A stretch of 64,000 bases of DNA from Saccoglossus kowalevskii (taxonomy: Eukaryota; Hemichordata; Enteropneusta; Harrimaniidae). The stretch spans positions 24,052 to 88,051 of the forward strand of contig NW_003144526.1 of the NCBI RefSeq assembly GCF_000003605.2, read 5' to 3'. Shown piece by piece: positions 1 to 10,430 of the stretch; the stretch's first letter is position 1, and each line of letters starts with the position of its first letter. A program made the translations under genes and the position numbers. The notes below the pieces were generated by a model. That model was not told the DNA's origin. It did not search any database and saw only the letters and a list, made by a program, of their open reading frames with translations.

Positions 1-60
1 CACACACAATGGTCTAAAAAATGTGATACTTTGTCACACACACATTGTGCTAAACAAAAT

Positions 61-98
61 GTGATACTTTGTCACACACACAGTGGTCTAAACAAAAT
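61..98 (+). repeat. Reference copy of the 38-bp monomer
   Basis: This is a clean example of the commonest unit, starting at GTGATAC and ending before the next one at 99. It has 14 A, 8 C, 6 G and 10 T, so about 37% G+C. It contains no CpG, including across the junction to the next unit. It carries a (CA)5 tract, the interrupted palindrome CACAGTG, and the inverted pair TGTGA / TCACA seven bases apart. Both strands contain stop codons in this consensus form: TAA and TGA on the plus strand, TAG and TGA on the minus strand. Confidence 0.97.
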
Positions 99-315
99 GT
101 GATACTTTGTAACACACACAGTGGTCTAAACAAAATGTGATACTTTGTCACACACACAGTGGTCTAAACAAAATGTGATACTTTTGTCACACACACAGTG
201 GTCTAAACAAAATGTGATACTTTGTCACACACACAGTGGTCTAAACAAAATGAGATACTTTGTCACACACACAGTGGTCTAAACAAAATGTGATAACTTT
301 GTCACACACACAGTG

Positions 316-332
316 GTCAAAACAAAATGTGA
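316..332. other. Example of the monomer's inverted repeat (dyad)
   Basis: In the consensus unit TGTGA and TCACA face each other across seven bases. In units with the CTTTATCAC variant the match lengthens to TGTGATA-CTT-TATCACA, a perfect 7-bp inverted repeat with a 3-base centre (for example near 486-502). The interval given is an ordinary GTCAC copy near 328 and is approximate. A short dyad repeated every 38 bp could favour protein binding or hairpin extrusion; this is inference only. Confidence 0.6.
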
Positions 333-399
333 TACTTTGTCACACACACAGTGGTCTGAACAAAATGTGATACTTTGTCACACACACAGTGGTCTAAAC

Positions 400-690
400 A
401 AAATGTGATACTTTGTCACACACAGTTGTCTAAACAAAATGTGATACTTTGTAACACAAACAGTGGTCTAAAGAAAATGTGATACTTTATCACACACTCA
501 GTGGTATGAACAAAATGTGATACTTTGTCACACACACAGTGGTCTAAACAAAATGTTATACTTTGTAACACACACGGTGGTCTAAACAAAATGTGATACT
601 TTATCACACACACAGTGGTCTGAACAAAATGTGATACTTTGTCACACACACACAGTGGTCTGAACAAAATGTGATACTTTGTCACACACA
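400..690. repeat. Segment duplicated at 27467-27750 and 34498-34780
   Basis: The ordered variants CAGTTGTC, CTTTGTAACACAAACAG, TCTAAAGAAAATG, CACACTCAGTGG and GGTATGAAC occur here in the same order and spacing as at about 27467 and 34498. A longer (CA)6 unit near 650 is shared with the copy near 27700, which makes these two closer relatives than the copy at 34.5 kb. The displacement between the first and second copies is about 27,051 bp. Confidence 0.85.
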
Positions 691-2530
691 CAGTGTTCTA
701 AACAAAATGTGATACTTTGTCACACACAGTGGTCTGAACAAAATGTGATACTTTGTCAATCACACATAGGTCTAAACAAAATGTGATACTTTGTCACACA
801 CAGTTGTCTAAACAAAATTTGATGCTTTGTAACACAAACAGTGGTCTAAACAAAATGTGATACTTTATCACACACACAGTGGTCTGAACAAAATGTGATA
901 CTTTGTCACACACACAGTGGTCTAAACAAAATGTGATAGTTTGTCACACACACAGTGGTCTAAACAAAATGTGATACTTTGTAACACACACAGTGGTCTA
1001 AACAAAATGTGATACTTTGTCACACACACAGTGGTCTAAACAAAATGAGATATTTTGTAACACACACAGTGGTCTAAACAAAATGAGATACTTTGTCTCA
1101 CACAGTGGTCTAAACAAAATGTTATACTTTATCACACACACAGTGGTCTAAACAAAATGTGATACTTTGTCACACACACAGTGTTCTAAACAAAATGTGA
1201 TACTTTGTCACACACAGTGGTCTGAACAAAATGTGATACTTTGTCACTCACACATAGGTCTAAACAAAATGTGATACTTTGTCACACACAGTTGTCTAAA
1301 CAAAATTAGATACTTTGTAACACAAACAGTGGTCTAAACAAAATGTGATACTTTATCACACACACAGTGGTCTGAACAAAATGTGATACTTTGTCACACA
1401 CACAGTGGTCTAAACAAAATGTGATAGTTTGTCACACACACAGTGGTCTAAACAAAATGTGATACTTTGTAACACACACAGTGGTCTAAACAAAATGTGA
1501 TACTTTGTCACACACACAGTGGTCTAAACAAAATGAGATATTTTGTAACACACACAGTGGTCTAAACAAAATGAGATACTTTGTCTCACACAGTGGTCTA
1601 AACAAAATGTTATACTTTATCACACACACAGTGGTCTAAACAAAATGTGATACTTTGTCACACACACAGTGTTCTAAACAAAATGTGATAATTTGTCACA
1701 CACAGTGGTCTGAACAAAATGTGATACTTTGTCACTCACACATAGGTCTAAACAAAATGTGATACTTTGTCACACACAGTTGTCTAAACAAAATGTGATA
1801 CTTTGTAACACAAACAGTGGTCTAAACAAAATGTGATACTTTATCACACACACAGTGGTCTGAACAAAATGTGATACTTTGTCACACACACAGTGGTCTA
1901 AACAAAATGTGATAGTTTGTCACACACACAGTGGTCTAAACAAAATGTGATACTTTGTAACACACACAGTGGTCTAAACAAAATGTGATACTTTGTCACA
2001 CACACAGTGGTCTAAACAAAATGTGATACTTTGTCACATACACAGTGGTCTGAACAAAATGTGATACTTTATCACACATACAGTGATCTAAACAAAATGT
2101 GATATTTTGTAACACACACAGTGGCCTAAACAAAATGTGATACTTTGTCACACACACAGTGGTCTAAACAAAATGTGATACTTTGTCACACACACAGTGT
2201 TCTAAACAAAATGTGATACTTTGTCACACACAGTGGTCTGAACAAAATGTGATACTTTGTCACTCACACATAGGTCTAAACAAAATGTGATACTTTGTCA
2301 CACACAGTTGTCTAAACAAAATTAGATACTTTGTAACACAAACAGTGGTCTAAACAAAATGTGATACTTTATCACACACACAGTGGTCTGAACAAAATGT
2401 GATACTTTGTCACACACACAGTGGTCTAAACAAAATGTGATACTTTGTCACACACACAGTGGTCTAAACAAAATGTGATACTTTGTAACACACACAGTGG
2501 TCTAAACAAAATGTGATACTTTGTCACACA
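691..2530. repeat. 13-unit higher-order repeat, 488-bp period
   Basis: Two markers define the period. GTGTTCTAAAC units begin at 693, 1181, 1669 and 2197; ATAGGTCT units have their T at 767, 1255, 1743 and 2271. The first two intervals are 488 bp for both markers, which equals 13 units with three of them two bases short. The third interval is 528 bp because that copy has been remodelled around 2030-2140. The last copy is partial and ends near 2530, where two strongly divergent units follow. Other ordered variants inside each full copy are CAGTTGTC, GATAGTTTG, ATGAGATATTTTG and CTTTGTCTCACACAG. Confidence 0.93.
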
Positions 2531-2720
2531 CACAGTGATCTACAAAATATGAGACATTATCTCACACACACAGTTCTCAAAACAATATGAGATACTTTGT
2601 CACACACAGTGGTCTAAACAAAATGTGATACTTTGTCACACACACAGTGGTCTAAAAAAAATGTGATACTTTGTCACACACACAGTGGTCTAAACAAAAT
2701 GTGATACTTTGTCACACACA
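2531..2720. repeat. Divergent units at the end of the 488-bp HOR
   Basis: The units at about 2530-2600 carry several changes each (CTACAAAATATGAG, GACATTATCTC, CAGTTCTCAAAAC, CAATATGAG). They lie exactly where the 13-unit repeat stops, and consensus-like units resume by about 2605. This looks like an old junction between blocks. Confidence 0.75.
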
Positions 2721-3400
2721 GTGTGCTAAACGAAATGTGATACTTTATCACACACACCGCGGTTTAAACAAAATGTGATACTTTGTCACACACAGTGGTC
2801 TAAACAAAATGTGATACTTTATCACACACACAGTGGTCTAAACAAAATTTGATACTTTGCCACACACACATTGGTCTAAACAAAAAGTGATACTTTATCA
2901 CACACACATTGTGCTAAACAAAATGTGATACTTTGTCACACACAGTGTGCTAAACAAAATGTGATACTTTGTCACACACACAGTGCTCTAAACAAAATGT
3001 GATACTTTGTAACACACACAGAGGTCTAAAAAAAATGTGATACTTTATCACACACACAGTGGTCTGAACAAAATGTGATACTTTGTCACACACACAGTGG
3101 TCTGAACAAAATGTGATACTTTGTCACACACACAGTGGTCTAAACAAAATGTGATACTTTGTCATACACACAGTGTGCTAAACAAAATGTGATACTTTGT
3201 AACACACACAGTGGTCTTAACAAAATGTGATACTTTGTCACACACACAGAGGTCAAAACAAAATGTGATACTTTGTCACATACACAGTAGTCTGAACAAA
3301 ATGTGATGCTTTATCACACATACAGTGATCTAAACAAAATGTGATACTTTGTAACACACACAGTGGCCTAAACAAAAATGTGATACTTTGTCACACACAC
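2720..3400. repeat. Module paralogous to 16780-17560 and 51370-52130
   Basis: Shared ordered variants are GTGTGCTAAACG, a CACACCG unit, AAAATTTGATACTTTGCC, AAAAAGTGATAC, CATTGTGCTAAAC, GTGCTCTAAAC, an AGGTCTAAAAA unit, CATACACAGTGTGC and AGAGGTCAAAAC. The displacement to the second copy is about 14,063 bp, measured at the TTTGATAC variant (2848 and 16911). The copy near 51.4 kb shares the order but lacks the TTTGATAC change. Confidence 0.82.
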
Positions 3401-3419
3401 ACAGTGGTTAACAAAAATG

Positions 3420-3950
3420 TGATACTTTGTCACACACACAGTGGTATAAACAAAATGTGATATTTTGTAACACACACAGTGGTCTAAACAAAATGAGATA
3501 CTTTGTCTCACACAGTGGTTAAACAAAATGTTATACTTTTATCACACACACAGTGGTGTAAACAAAATGTAATACTTTGTCACACACACAGTGTGCTAAA
3601 CAAAATGTGATACTTTGTAACACACACAGTGGTCTAAACAAAATGTGATACTTTTGTCACACACACAGTGGTCAAAACAAAATGTGATACTTTGTCACAT
3701 ACACAGTGGTCTGAACAAAATGTGATACTTTATCACACATACAGTGATCTAAACAAAATGTGATACTTTGTAACACACACAGTGGCCTAAACATAATGTG
3801 ATACTTTGTCACACACACAGTGGTCTAAACAAAATGTGATACTTTGTCACACACACAGTGGTCTAAACAAAATGTGATACTTTGACACATACAGTGATCT
3901 AAACAATATGTGATACTTTGTCACACACACAGTGTGCTAAACAAAATGTG
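3420..3950. repeat. Module paralogous to 47700-48230
   Basis: Three rare variants recur in the same order about 44.3 kb away: ATGTAATAC, GTGGCCTAAACATAATG and AACAATATGTG. ACATAATG lies at 3791 and 48068, a displacement of 44,277 bp. Near 48150 the second copy carries an extra short insertion, so it has diverged since copying. Confidence 0.82.
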
Positions 3951-4160
3951 ATACTTTGTGACACACGCAGTGGTCTAAACAAAATGTGATACTTTGTCAC
4001 ACACACAGTGGTCTAAACAAAATGTGATACTTTGTCACACACACAGTGGTCTAAGCAAAATGTGATACTTTGTAACACACACAGTGGCCTAATCAAAATG
4101 TGATACTTTGTCACTCACACAGAGATCTAAACAAAATATGATACTTTGTCATACACACAG
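3951..4160. repeat. Module with GTGACACACGCAG marker
   Basis: The rare order GTGTGCTAAAC, CTTTGTGACACACGCAG, TCTAAGC, GTGGCCTAATC, CAGAGATCTAAAC and ATATGATAC starts here (GTGACAC at 3958). The same order recurs at 58430, 59439, 60765, 61558 and 63833, so this left-hand copy is related to the 58-64 kb end of the window. Confidence 0.85.
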
Positions 4161-4945
4161 TGTGCTAAACAAAATGTGATACTTTGTCACACACACAGTG
4201 GCCTAAAAAATGTGATACTTTGTAACACACACAGTGTGCTGAACAAAATGTGATACTTTGTCACACACACAGTGCTCTAAACAAAATGTTATACATTGTA
4301 ACACACACAGTGGTCTAAACAAAATGTGATACTTTATCACACACACAGTGGTCTGAACAAAATGTGATACTTTGTCACACACACAGTGCTCTAAACAAAA
4401 TGTTATACTTTGTAACACACACAGTGGTCTAAACAAAATGTGATACTTTATCACACACACAGTGGTCTGAACAAAATGTGATACTTTGTCACACACACAG
4501 TGGTCTGAACAAAATGTGATACTTTGTCACACACACAGTGGTCTAAACAAAATGTGATACTTTGTAACACACACAGTGGTCTAAACAAAATGTGATACTT
4601 TGTCACACACACAGTGGTCTAAACAAAATGTGATACTTTGTCACACACACAGTGGTCTAAACAAAATGTGATACTTTGTCACACACACAGTGGTCTAAAC
4701 AAAAATGAGATACTTTGTCACACACACAGTGGTCTAAACAAAATGTGATACTATGTCACACACAACAGTGGTCAAAACAAAATGTGATACTTTGTCACAC
4801 ACACAGTGATCTGAACAAAATGTGATACTTTGTCACACACACAGTGGTCTAAACAAATGTGATACTTTTGTCACACACAGTGGTCTGAACAAAATGTGAT
4901 ACTTTGTCATTCACACATAGGTCTAAACAAAATGTGATACTTTGT
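4161..4945. repeat. Segment duplicated at 26684-27467
   Basis: The order GTGGCCTAAAAAATG, GTGTGCT, GTGCTCTAAAC with ATGTTATAC (twice, 114 bp apart at 4272 and 4386), TCTGAAC pairs, an ATGAGATAC unit, GGTCAAAAC and ATAGGTCT is repeated at 26684-27467 with a displacement of 22,522-22,524 bp. The 114-bp internal repeat is a three-unit tandem duplication present in both copies (26796 and 26910), so it predates the longer duplication. Confidence 0.9.
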
Positions 4946-5264
4946 CACACACACAGTGGTCTAAACAAAATGTGATACTTTGACACATACAGTGATCTAA
5001 ACAAAATGAGATACTTTGTCACACACACAGTGGTCTAAACAAAATGTGATACTTTGTCACACATACAGTGATCTAAACAAAATGTGATACTTTATCACAC
5101 ACACAGTGGTCTGAACAAAATGTGATACTTTGGCACACACACAGTGGTCTGAACAAAATGTGATACTTTGTCACACACACAGTGGTCTAAACAAAATGTG
5201 ATACTTTGTCATACACACAGTGTGCTAAACAAAATGTGATACTTTGTAACACACACAGTGGTCT

Positions 5265-6459
5265 AAACAAAATGTGATACTTTGTCACACACACAGTGGT
5301 CTAAACAAAATGTGATACTTTGTCACATACACAGTGGTCTGAACAAAATGTGATACTTTATCACACATACAGTGATCTAAACAAAATGTGATACTTTGTA
5401 ACACACACAGTGGCCTAAACAAAATGTGATACTTTGTCACACACACAGTGGTCTAAACAAAATGTGATACTTTGTCACACACACAGTGGTCTAAACAAAA
5501 TGTGATACTTTGACACATACAGTGATCTAAACAAAATGAGATACTTTGTCACACACACAGTGGTCTAAACAAAATGTGATACTTTGTCACACACACAGTG
5601 GTCTAAACAAAATGAGATACTTTGTCACCACACAGTGGTCTAAATAAAATGTGATACTTTGTCACACACACAGTGGTCTAAACAAAATGTGATACTTTGT
5701 CACACACAGTGGTCTAAACAAAATGTGATACTTTGTAACACACACAGCGGTCTAAACAAAATGAGATACTTTGTCACACTCAGTGGTCTAAACAAAATGT
5801 GATACTTTGTAACACACACAGTGTGCTAAACAAAATGTGATACTTTGTCACACACACATTGGTCTAAACAAAATGTGATACTTTGTCACACACACAGTGG
5901 TCTAAACAAAATGTGATACTTTGTCACACACACAGTGGTCTAAACAAAATGTGATACTTTGTCACATACACAGTGGTCTGAACAAAATGTGATACTTTAT
6001 CACACATACAGTGATCTAAACAAAATGTGATACTTTGTAACACACACAGTGGCCTAAACAAAATGTGATACTTTGTCACACACACAGTGGTCTAAACAAA
6101 ATGTGATACTTTGTCACACACACAGTGGTCTAAACAAAATGTGATACTTTGACACATACAGTGATCTAAACAAAATGAGATACTTTGTCACACACACAGT
6201 GGTCTAAACAAAATGTGATACTTTGTCACACACACAGTGGTCTAAACAAAATGAGATACTTTGTCACCACACAGTGGTCTAAATAAAATGTGATACTTTG
6301 TCACACACACAGTGGTCTAAACAAAATGTGATACTTTGTCACACACAGTGGTCTAAACAAAATGTGATACTTTGTAACACACACAGCGGTCTAAACAAAA
6401 TGAGATACTTTGTCACACTCAGTGGTCTAAACAAAATGCGATACTTTGTAACACACACA
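5265..6459. repeat. Duplication displaced by 639 bp
   Basis: About 555 bp at 5265-5820 reappear at 5904-6459. Shared ordered variants are CACATACACAGTGGTCTGAAC, CAGTGATCTAAAC, GTGGCCTAAAC, TTTGACACATACAG (5511 and 6150), ATGAGATAC, CACCACACAG, TCTAAATAAAATG, CAGCGG and CACACTCAGTGG. About two unmatched units separate the copies. After 5820 one copy continues with GTGTGC and the other with GTGGTC. Confidence 0.92.
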
Positions 6460-7800
6460 GTGGTCTAAACAAAATGTGATACTTTGTCACACACACAGTG
6501 GTCTAAGCAAAATGCGATACTTTGTCACACTCACAGTGCTCTAAACAAAATGTTATACTTTGTAACACACACAGTGGTCTAAACAAAATGTGATACTTTA
6601 TCACACACACAGTGTTCTGAACAAAATGTGATACTTTGTAACACACACAGTGGTCTGAACAAAATGTGATACTTTGTCACACACACAGTGTTCTAAACAA
6701 AATGTGATACTTTGTAACACACACAGTGGTCTAAACAAAATGTGATATTTTGTCACACACACAGTGTGCTAAACAAAATGTGATACTTTGTCACACACAC
6801 AGTGGTCTAAACAAAATGTGATACTTTGTCACACACACAGTGGTCTAAACAAAATATGATACTTTGTCACACACACAGTGGTCTAAACAAATTGTGATAC
6901 TTTATCACACACACAGTGGTCTAAACAAAATGTGATACTTTGCAACACACACAGTGGTCTAAACAAAAAGTGATACTTTATCACACACACATTGTGCTAA
7001 ACAAAATGTGATACTTTGTCACACATACAGTGTGCTAAACAAAATGTGATACTTTGTCACACACACAGTGCTCTAAACAAAATGTGATACTTTGTAACAC
7101 ACACAGTGGTCTAAACAAAATGTGATACTTTATCACACACACAGTGGTCTGAACAAAATGTGATACTTTGTCACACACACAGTGGTCTGAACAAAATGTG
7201 ATACTTTGTCACACACACAGTGGTCTAAACAAAATGTGATACTTTGTCATACACACAGTGTGCTAAACAAAATGTGATACTTTTGTAACACACACAGTGG
7301 TCTAAACAAAAATGTGATACTTTGTCACACACAGTGGTCTAAACAAAATGTGATACTTTGTCACATACACAGTGGTCTGAACAAAATGTGATACTTTATC
7401 ACACATACAGTGATCTAAACAAAATGTGATATTTTGTAACACACACAGTGGCCTAAACAAAATGTGATACTTTGTCACACACACAGTGGTCTAAACAAAA
7501 TGTGATACTTTGTCACACACACAGTGGTCCGAACAAAATGTGATACTTTGTCACACATACAGTGGTCTAAACAAAATGTGATACATTGTCACACACACAG
7601 TGGTCTAAACAAAATGTGATACTTTATCACACATACAGTGGTCTAAACAAAATGTGATACTTTGTCACACACACAGTGGTCTAAACAAAATGTGATACTT
7701 TGTCACACATACAGTGTTCTAAACAAAATGTGATACTTTGTCACATACAGTGGTCTAAACAAAATGAGATACTTTGTCACACACACAGTGGTCTAAACAA
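6460..7800. repeat. Mosaic of common variant modules
   Basis: This stretch contains the frequent run CTTTGTAAC, TCTAAAC, CTTTATCAC, TCTGAAC, TCTGAAC (near 6550, 7100), an AAAAAGTGATAC and CATTGTGC pair near 6970, and the GTGGTCTGAAC / GTGATC / GTGGCC trio near 7360-7460. From about 7490 to 7800 units are near consensus with scattered CACATACAG forms. No gene or unique sequence is seen. Confidence 0.8.
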
Positions 7801-9000
7801 AATGTGATACTTTGTCACACACACAGTGGTCTAAACAAAATGTGATACTTTGTCACACACACAGTGGTCTAAACAAAATGTGATACTTTGTCACACACAC
7901 AGTGTGCTAAACGAAATGTGATACTTTATCACACACACAGTGGTCTAAACAAAATGTGATACTTTGTCACACACAGTGGTCTAAACAAAATGTGATACTT
8001 TATCACACACACAGTGGTCTAAAAAAATGTGACACTTTGCCACACACACAGTGGTCTAAACAAAAAGTGATACTTTATCACACACACAGTGTGCTAAACA
8101 AAATGTGATACTTTGTCACACACAGTGCTCTAAACAAAATGTGATACTTTGTAACTCACACAGTGGTCTAAACAAAATGTGATACTTTATCACACACACA
8201 GTGGTCTGAACAAAATGTGATACTTTGTCACACACACAGTGGTCTGAACAAAATGTGATACTTTGTCACACACACAGTGGTCTAAACAAAATGTGATACT
8301 TTGTAACACAAACAGTGGTCTAAAGAAAATGTGATACTTTATTACACACTCAGTGGTACTTTGTCACACACACAGTGGTCTAAACAAAATGTGATACTTT
8401 GTCACACACACGGTGGTCAAAAAATGTGATACTTTGTCACACACACAGTGGTCTAAACAAAATGTTATACTTTGTCACATACAGCGTGTTAAACGAAATG
8501 TGTTACATTATCACACACACAGTGGTCTGAACAAAATGTGATACTTTGTCACACACACAGTGGTCTAAACAAAATGTGATACTTTGTCACACACACAGTG
8601 GTCTAAACAAAATGTGATACTTTGTCACACACACAGTGTGCTAAACGAAATGTGATACTTTATCACACACACAGTGGTCTAAACAAAATGTGATACTTTG
8701 TCACACACAGTGGTCTAAACAAAATGTGATACTTTATCACACACACAGTGGTCTAAAAAAAATGTGACACTTTGCCACACACACAGTGGTCTAAACAAAA
8801 AGTGATACTTTATCACACACACAGTGTGCTAAACAAAATGTGATACTTTGTCACACACAGTGCTCTAAACAAAATGTGATACTTTGTAACTCACACAGTG
8901 GTCTAAACAAAATGTGATACTTTATCACACACACAGTGGTCTGAACAAAATGTGATACTTTGTCACACACACAGTGGTCTAAACAAAATGTGATACTTTG
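7800..9000. repeat. Duplication displaced by about 735 bp
   Basis: The order GTGTGCTAAACG, (CA)4, CTTTATCAC, GTGACACTTTGCC, AAAAAGTGATAC, GTGTGC, GTGCTC and CTTTGTAACTCACACAG is found at about 7800-8225 and again at about 8535-8960. GTGACAC lies near 8030 and 8765. The rare CTTTGTAACTCAC variant is shared, so the duplication is recent relative to that change. Between the copies sit the TCTAAAG unit with a deletion near 8355 and the AGCGTG marker unit at 8483. Confidence 0.88.
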
Positions 9001-10430
9001 TCATACACACAGTGGTCAAAACAAAATGTGATACTTTGTCACATACACAGTGGTCTGAACAAAATGTGATACTTTGTCACACACACAGTGGTCTAAACAA
9101 AATGTGATACTTTGTCATACACACAGTGTGTTAAACAAAAATGTGATACTTTGTCACACACAGTGGTCTAAACAAAATATGATACTTTGTCACACACACA
9201 GTGGTCTAAACAAAATATGATACTTAGTCACACACACAGTGCTCTAAACAAAATGTGATACTTTGTAACACACACAGTGGTTTAAACAAAATGTGATACT
9301 TTATCACACACACAGTGGTCTGAACAAAATGTGATACTTTGTCACACACACAGTGGTCTGAACAAAATGTGATACATTGTCACACACACAGTGGTCTAAA
9401 CAAAATGTGATACTTTGTAACACACACAGTGGTCTAAACAAAATGTGATACTTTGTCACACACACAGTGGTCTAAACAAAATGAGATACTTTGTCACACA
9501 CACAGTGGTCTAAACAAAATGTGATACTTTGTCACACACACAGTGGTCTAAACAAAATGAGATACTTTGTCACCACACAGTGGTCTAAACAAAATGTGAT
9601 ACTTTGTCACACACACAGTGGTCAAAATAAAATGTGATACTTTGTCACACACACAGTGGTCTGAACAAAATGTGATACTTTGTAACACACACAGCGGTGT
9701 AAACAAAATGTGATACTTTGTCACACATACAGCGGTCTAAACAAAATGTGATACTTTGTAACACATACATAGGTCTAAACAAAATGTGATACTTTGTCAC
9801 ACACAGTGTGCTGAACAAAATGTGATACTTTGTAACACACACAGTGGTCTAAACAAAATGTGATACTTTGTCACACACACAGTGGTCTAAACAAAATGTG
9901 ATACTTTGTCACACACACAGTGGTCTAAACAAAATGTGATACTTTGTCACACACACAGTGGTCAAAAAATGTGATACTTTGTCACACACACAGTGGTCTA
10001 AACAAAATGTTATACTTTGTCACACACACAGTGTGCTAAACAAAATGTGATACTTTGTCACACACATAGTGGCCTAAAAAATGTGATACTTTGTAACACA
10101 CACAGTGTGCTAAACAAAATGTGATACTTTGTCACACGCACAGTGGTCTAAACAAAATGTGATACTTTGTCACACACACAGTGGTCTAAACAAAATGTGA
10201 TACTTTGTCACACACACAGTGGTCTAAACAAAATGTGATACTTTGTCACACACACAGTGGTCTGAACAAAATGTGATTCTTTGTCACACACACAGTGGTC
10301 TGAACAAAATGTGATACTTTGTCACACACACAGTGGTCTAAACAAAATGTGATACTTTGTAACACACACAGTGGTCTAAACAAAATGTGATATTTTGTCA
10401 CACACACAGTGTGCTAAACAAAATGTGATA
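9001..10430. repeat. Mosaic of monomers and short modules
   Basis: The block contains ATATGATAC units near 9175-9230, the CTTTGTAAC to TCTGAAC module near 9260-9370, CACCACACAG near 9570, an isolated CATACATAGGTC unit near 9770, and near-consensus units from 9840 to 10430. GTGGCCTAAAAAATG with GTGTGC appears near 10070-10110. No longer period was confirmed. Confidence 0.75.

Larger units (their letters stand above)
1..400. repeat. Consensus-like monomer run at the left edge
   Basis: About ten units close to the consensus, with few diagnostic variants (a GTAAC unit near 110, an ATGAGATAC unit near 250, one TCTGAAC unit near 356). The window opens inside a unit, so the array continues to the left. 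No higher-order order is obvious here. Confidence 0.85.

Noticed and set aside
61-98. CRP-like site TGTGA...TCACA
   Set aside because: The spacer is seven bases, not six as in the bacterial CRP site, and the motif is part of every unit of a eukaryote-like satellite.
61-98. CENP-B box
   Set aside because: The conserved CG-containing core of the CENP-B box is absent; the consensus unit has no CpG at all.
5640-5655. AATAAA polyadenylation hexamers (near 5643, 14296, 24660, 36095, 54361 and others)
   Set aside because: They come from one C-to-T change in the AAACAAAATG part of a unit, in no relation to a gene.
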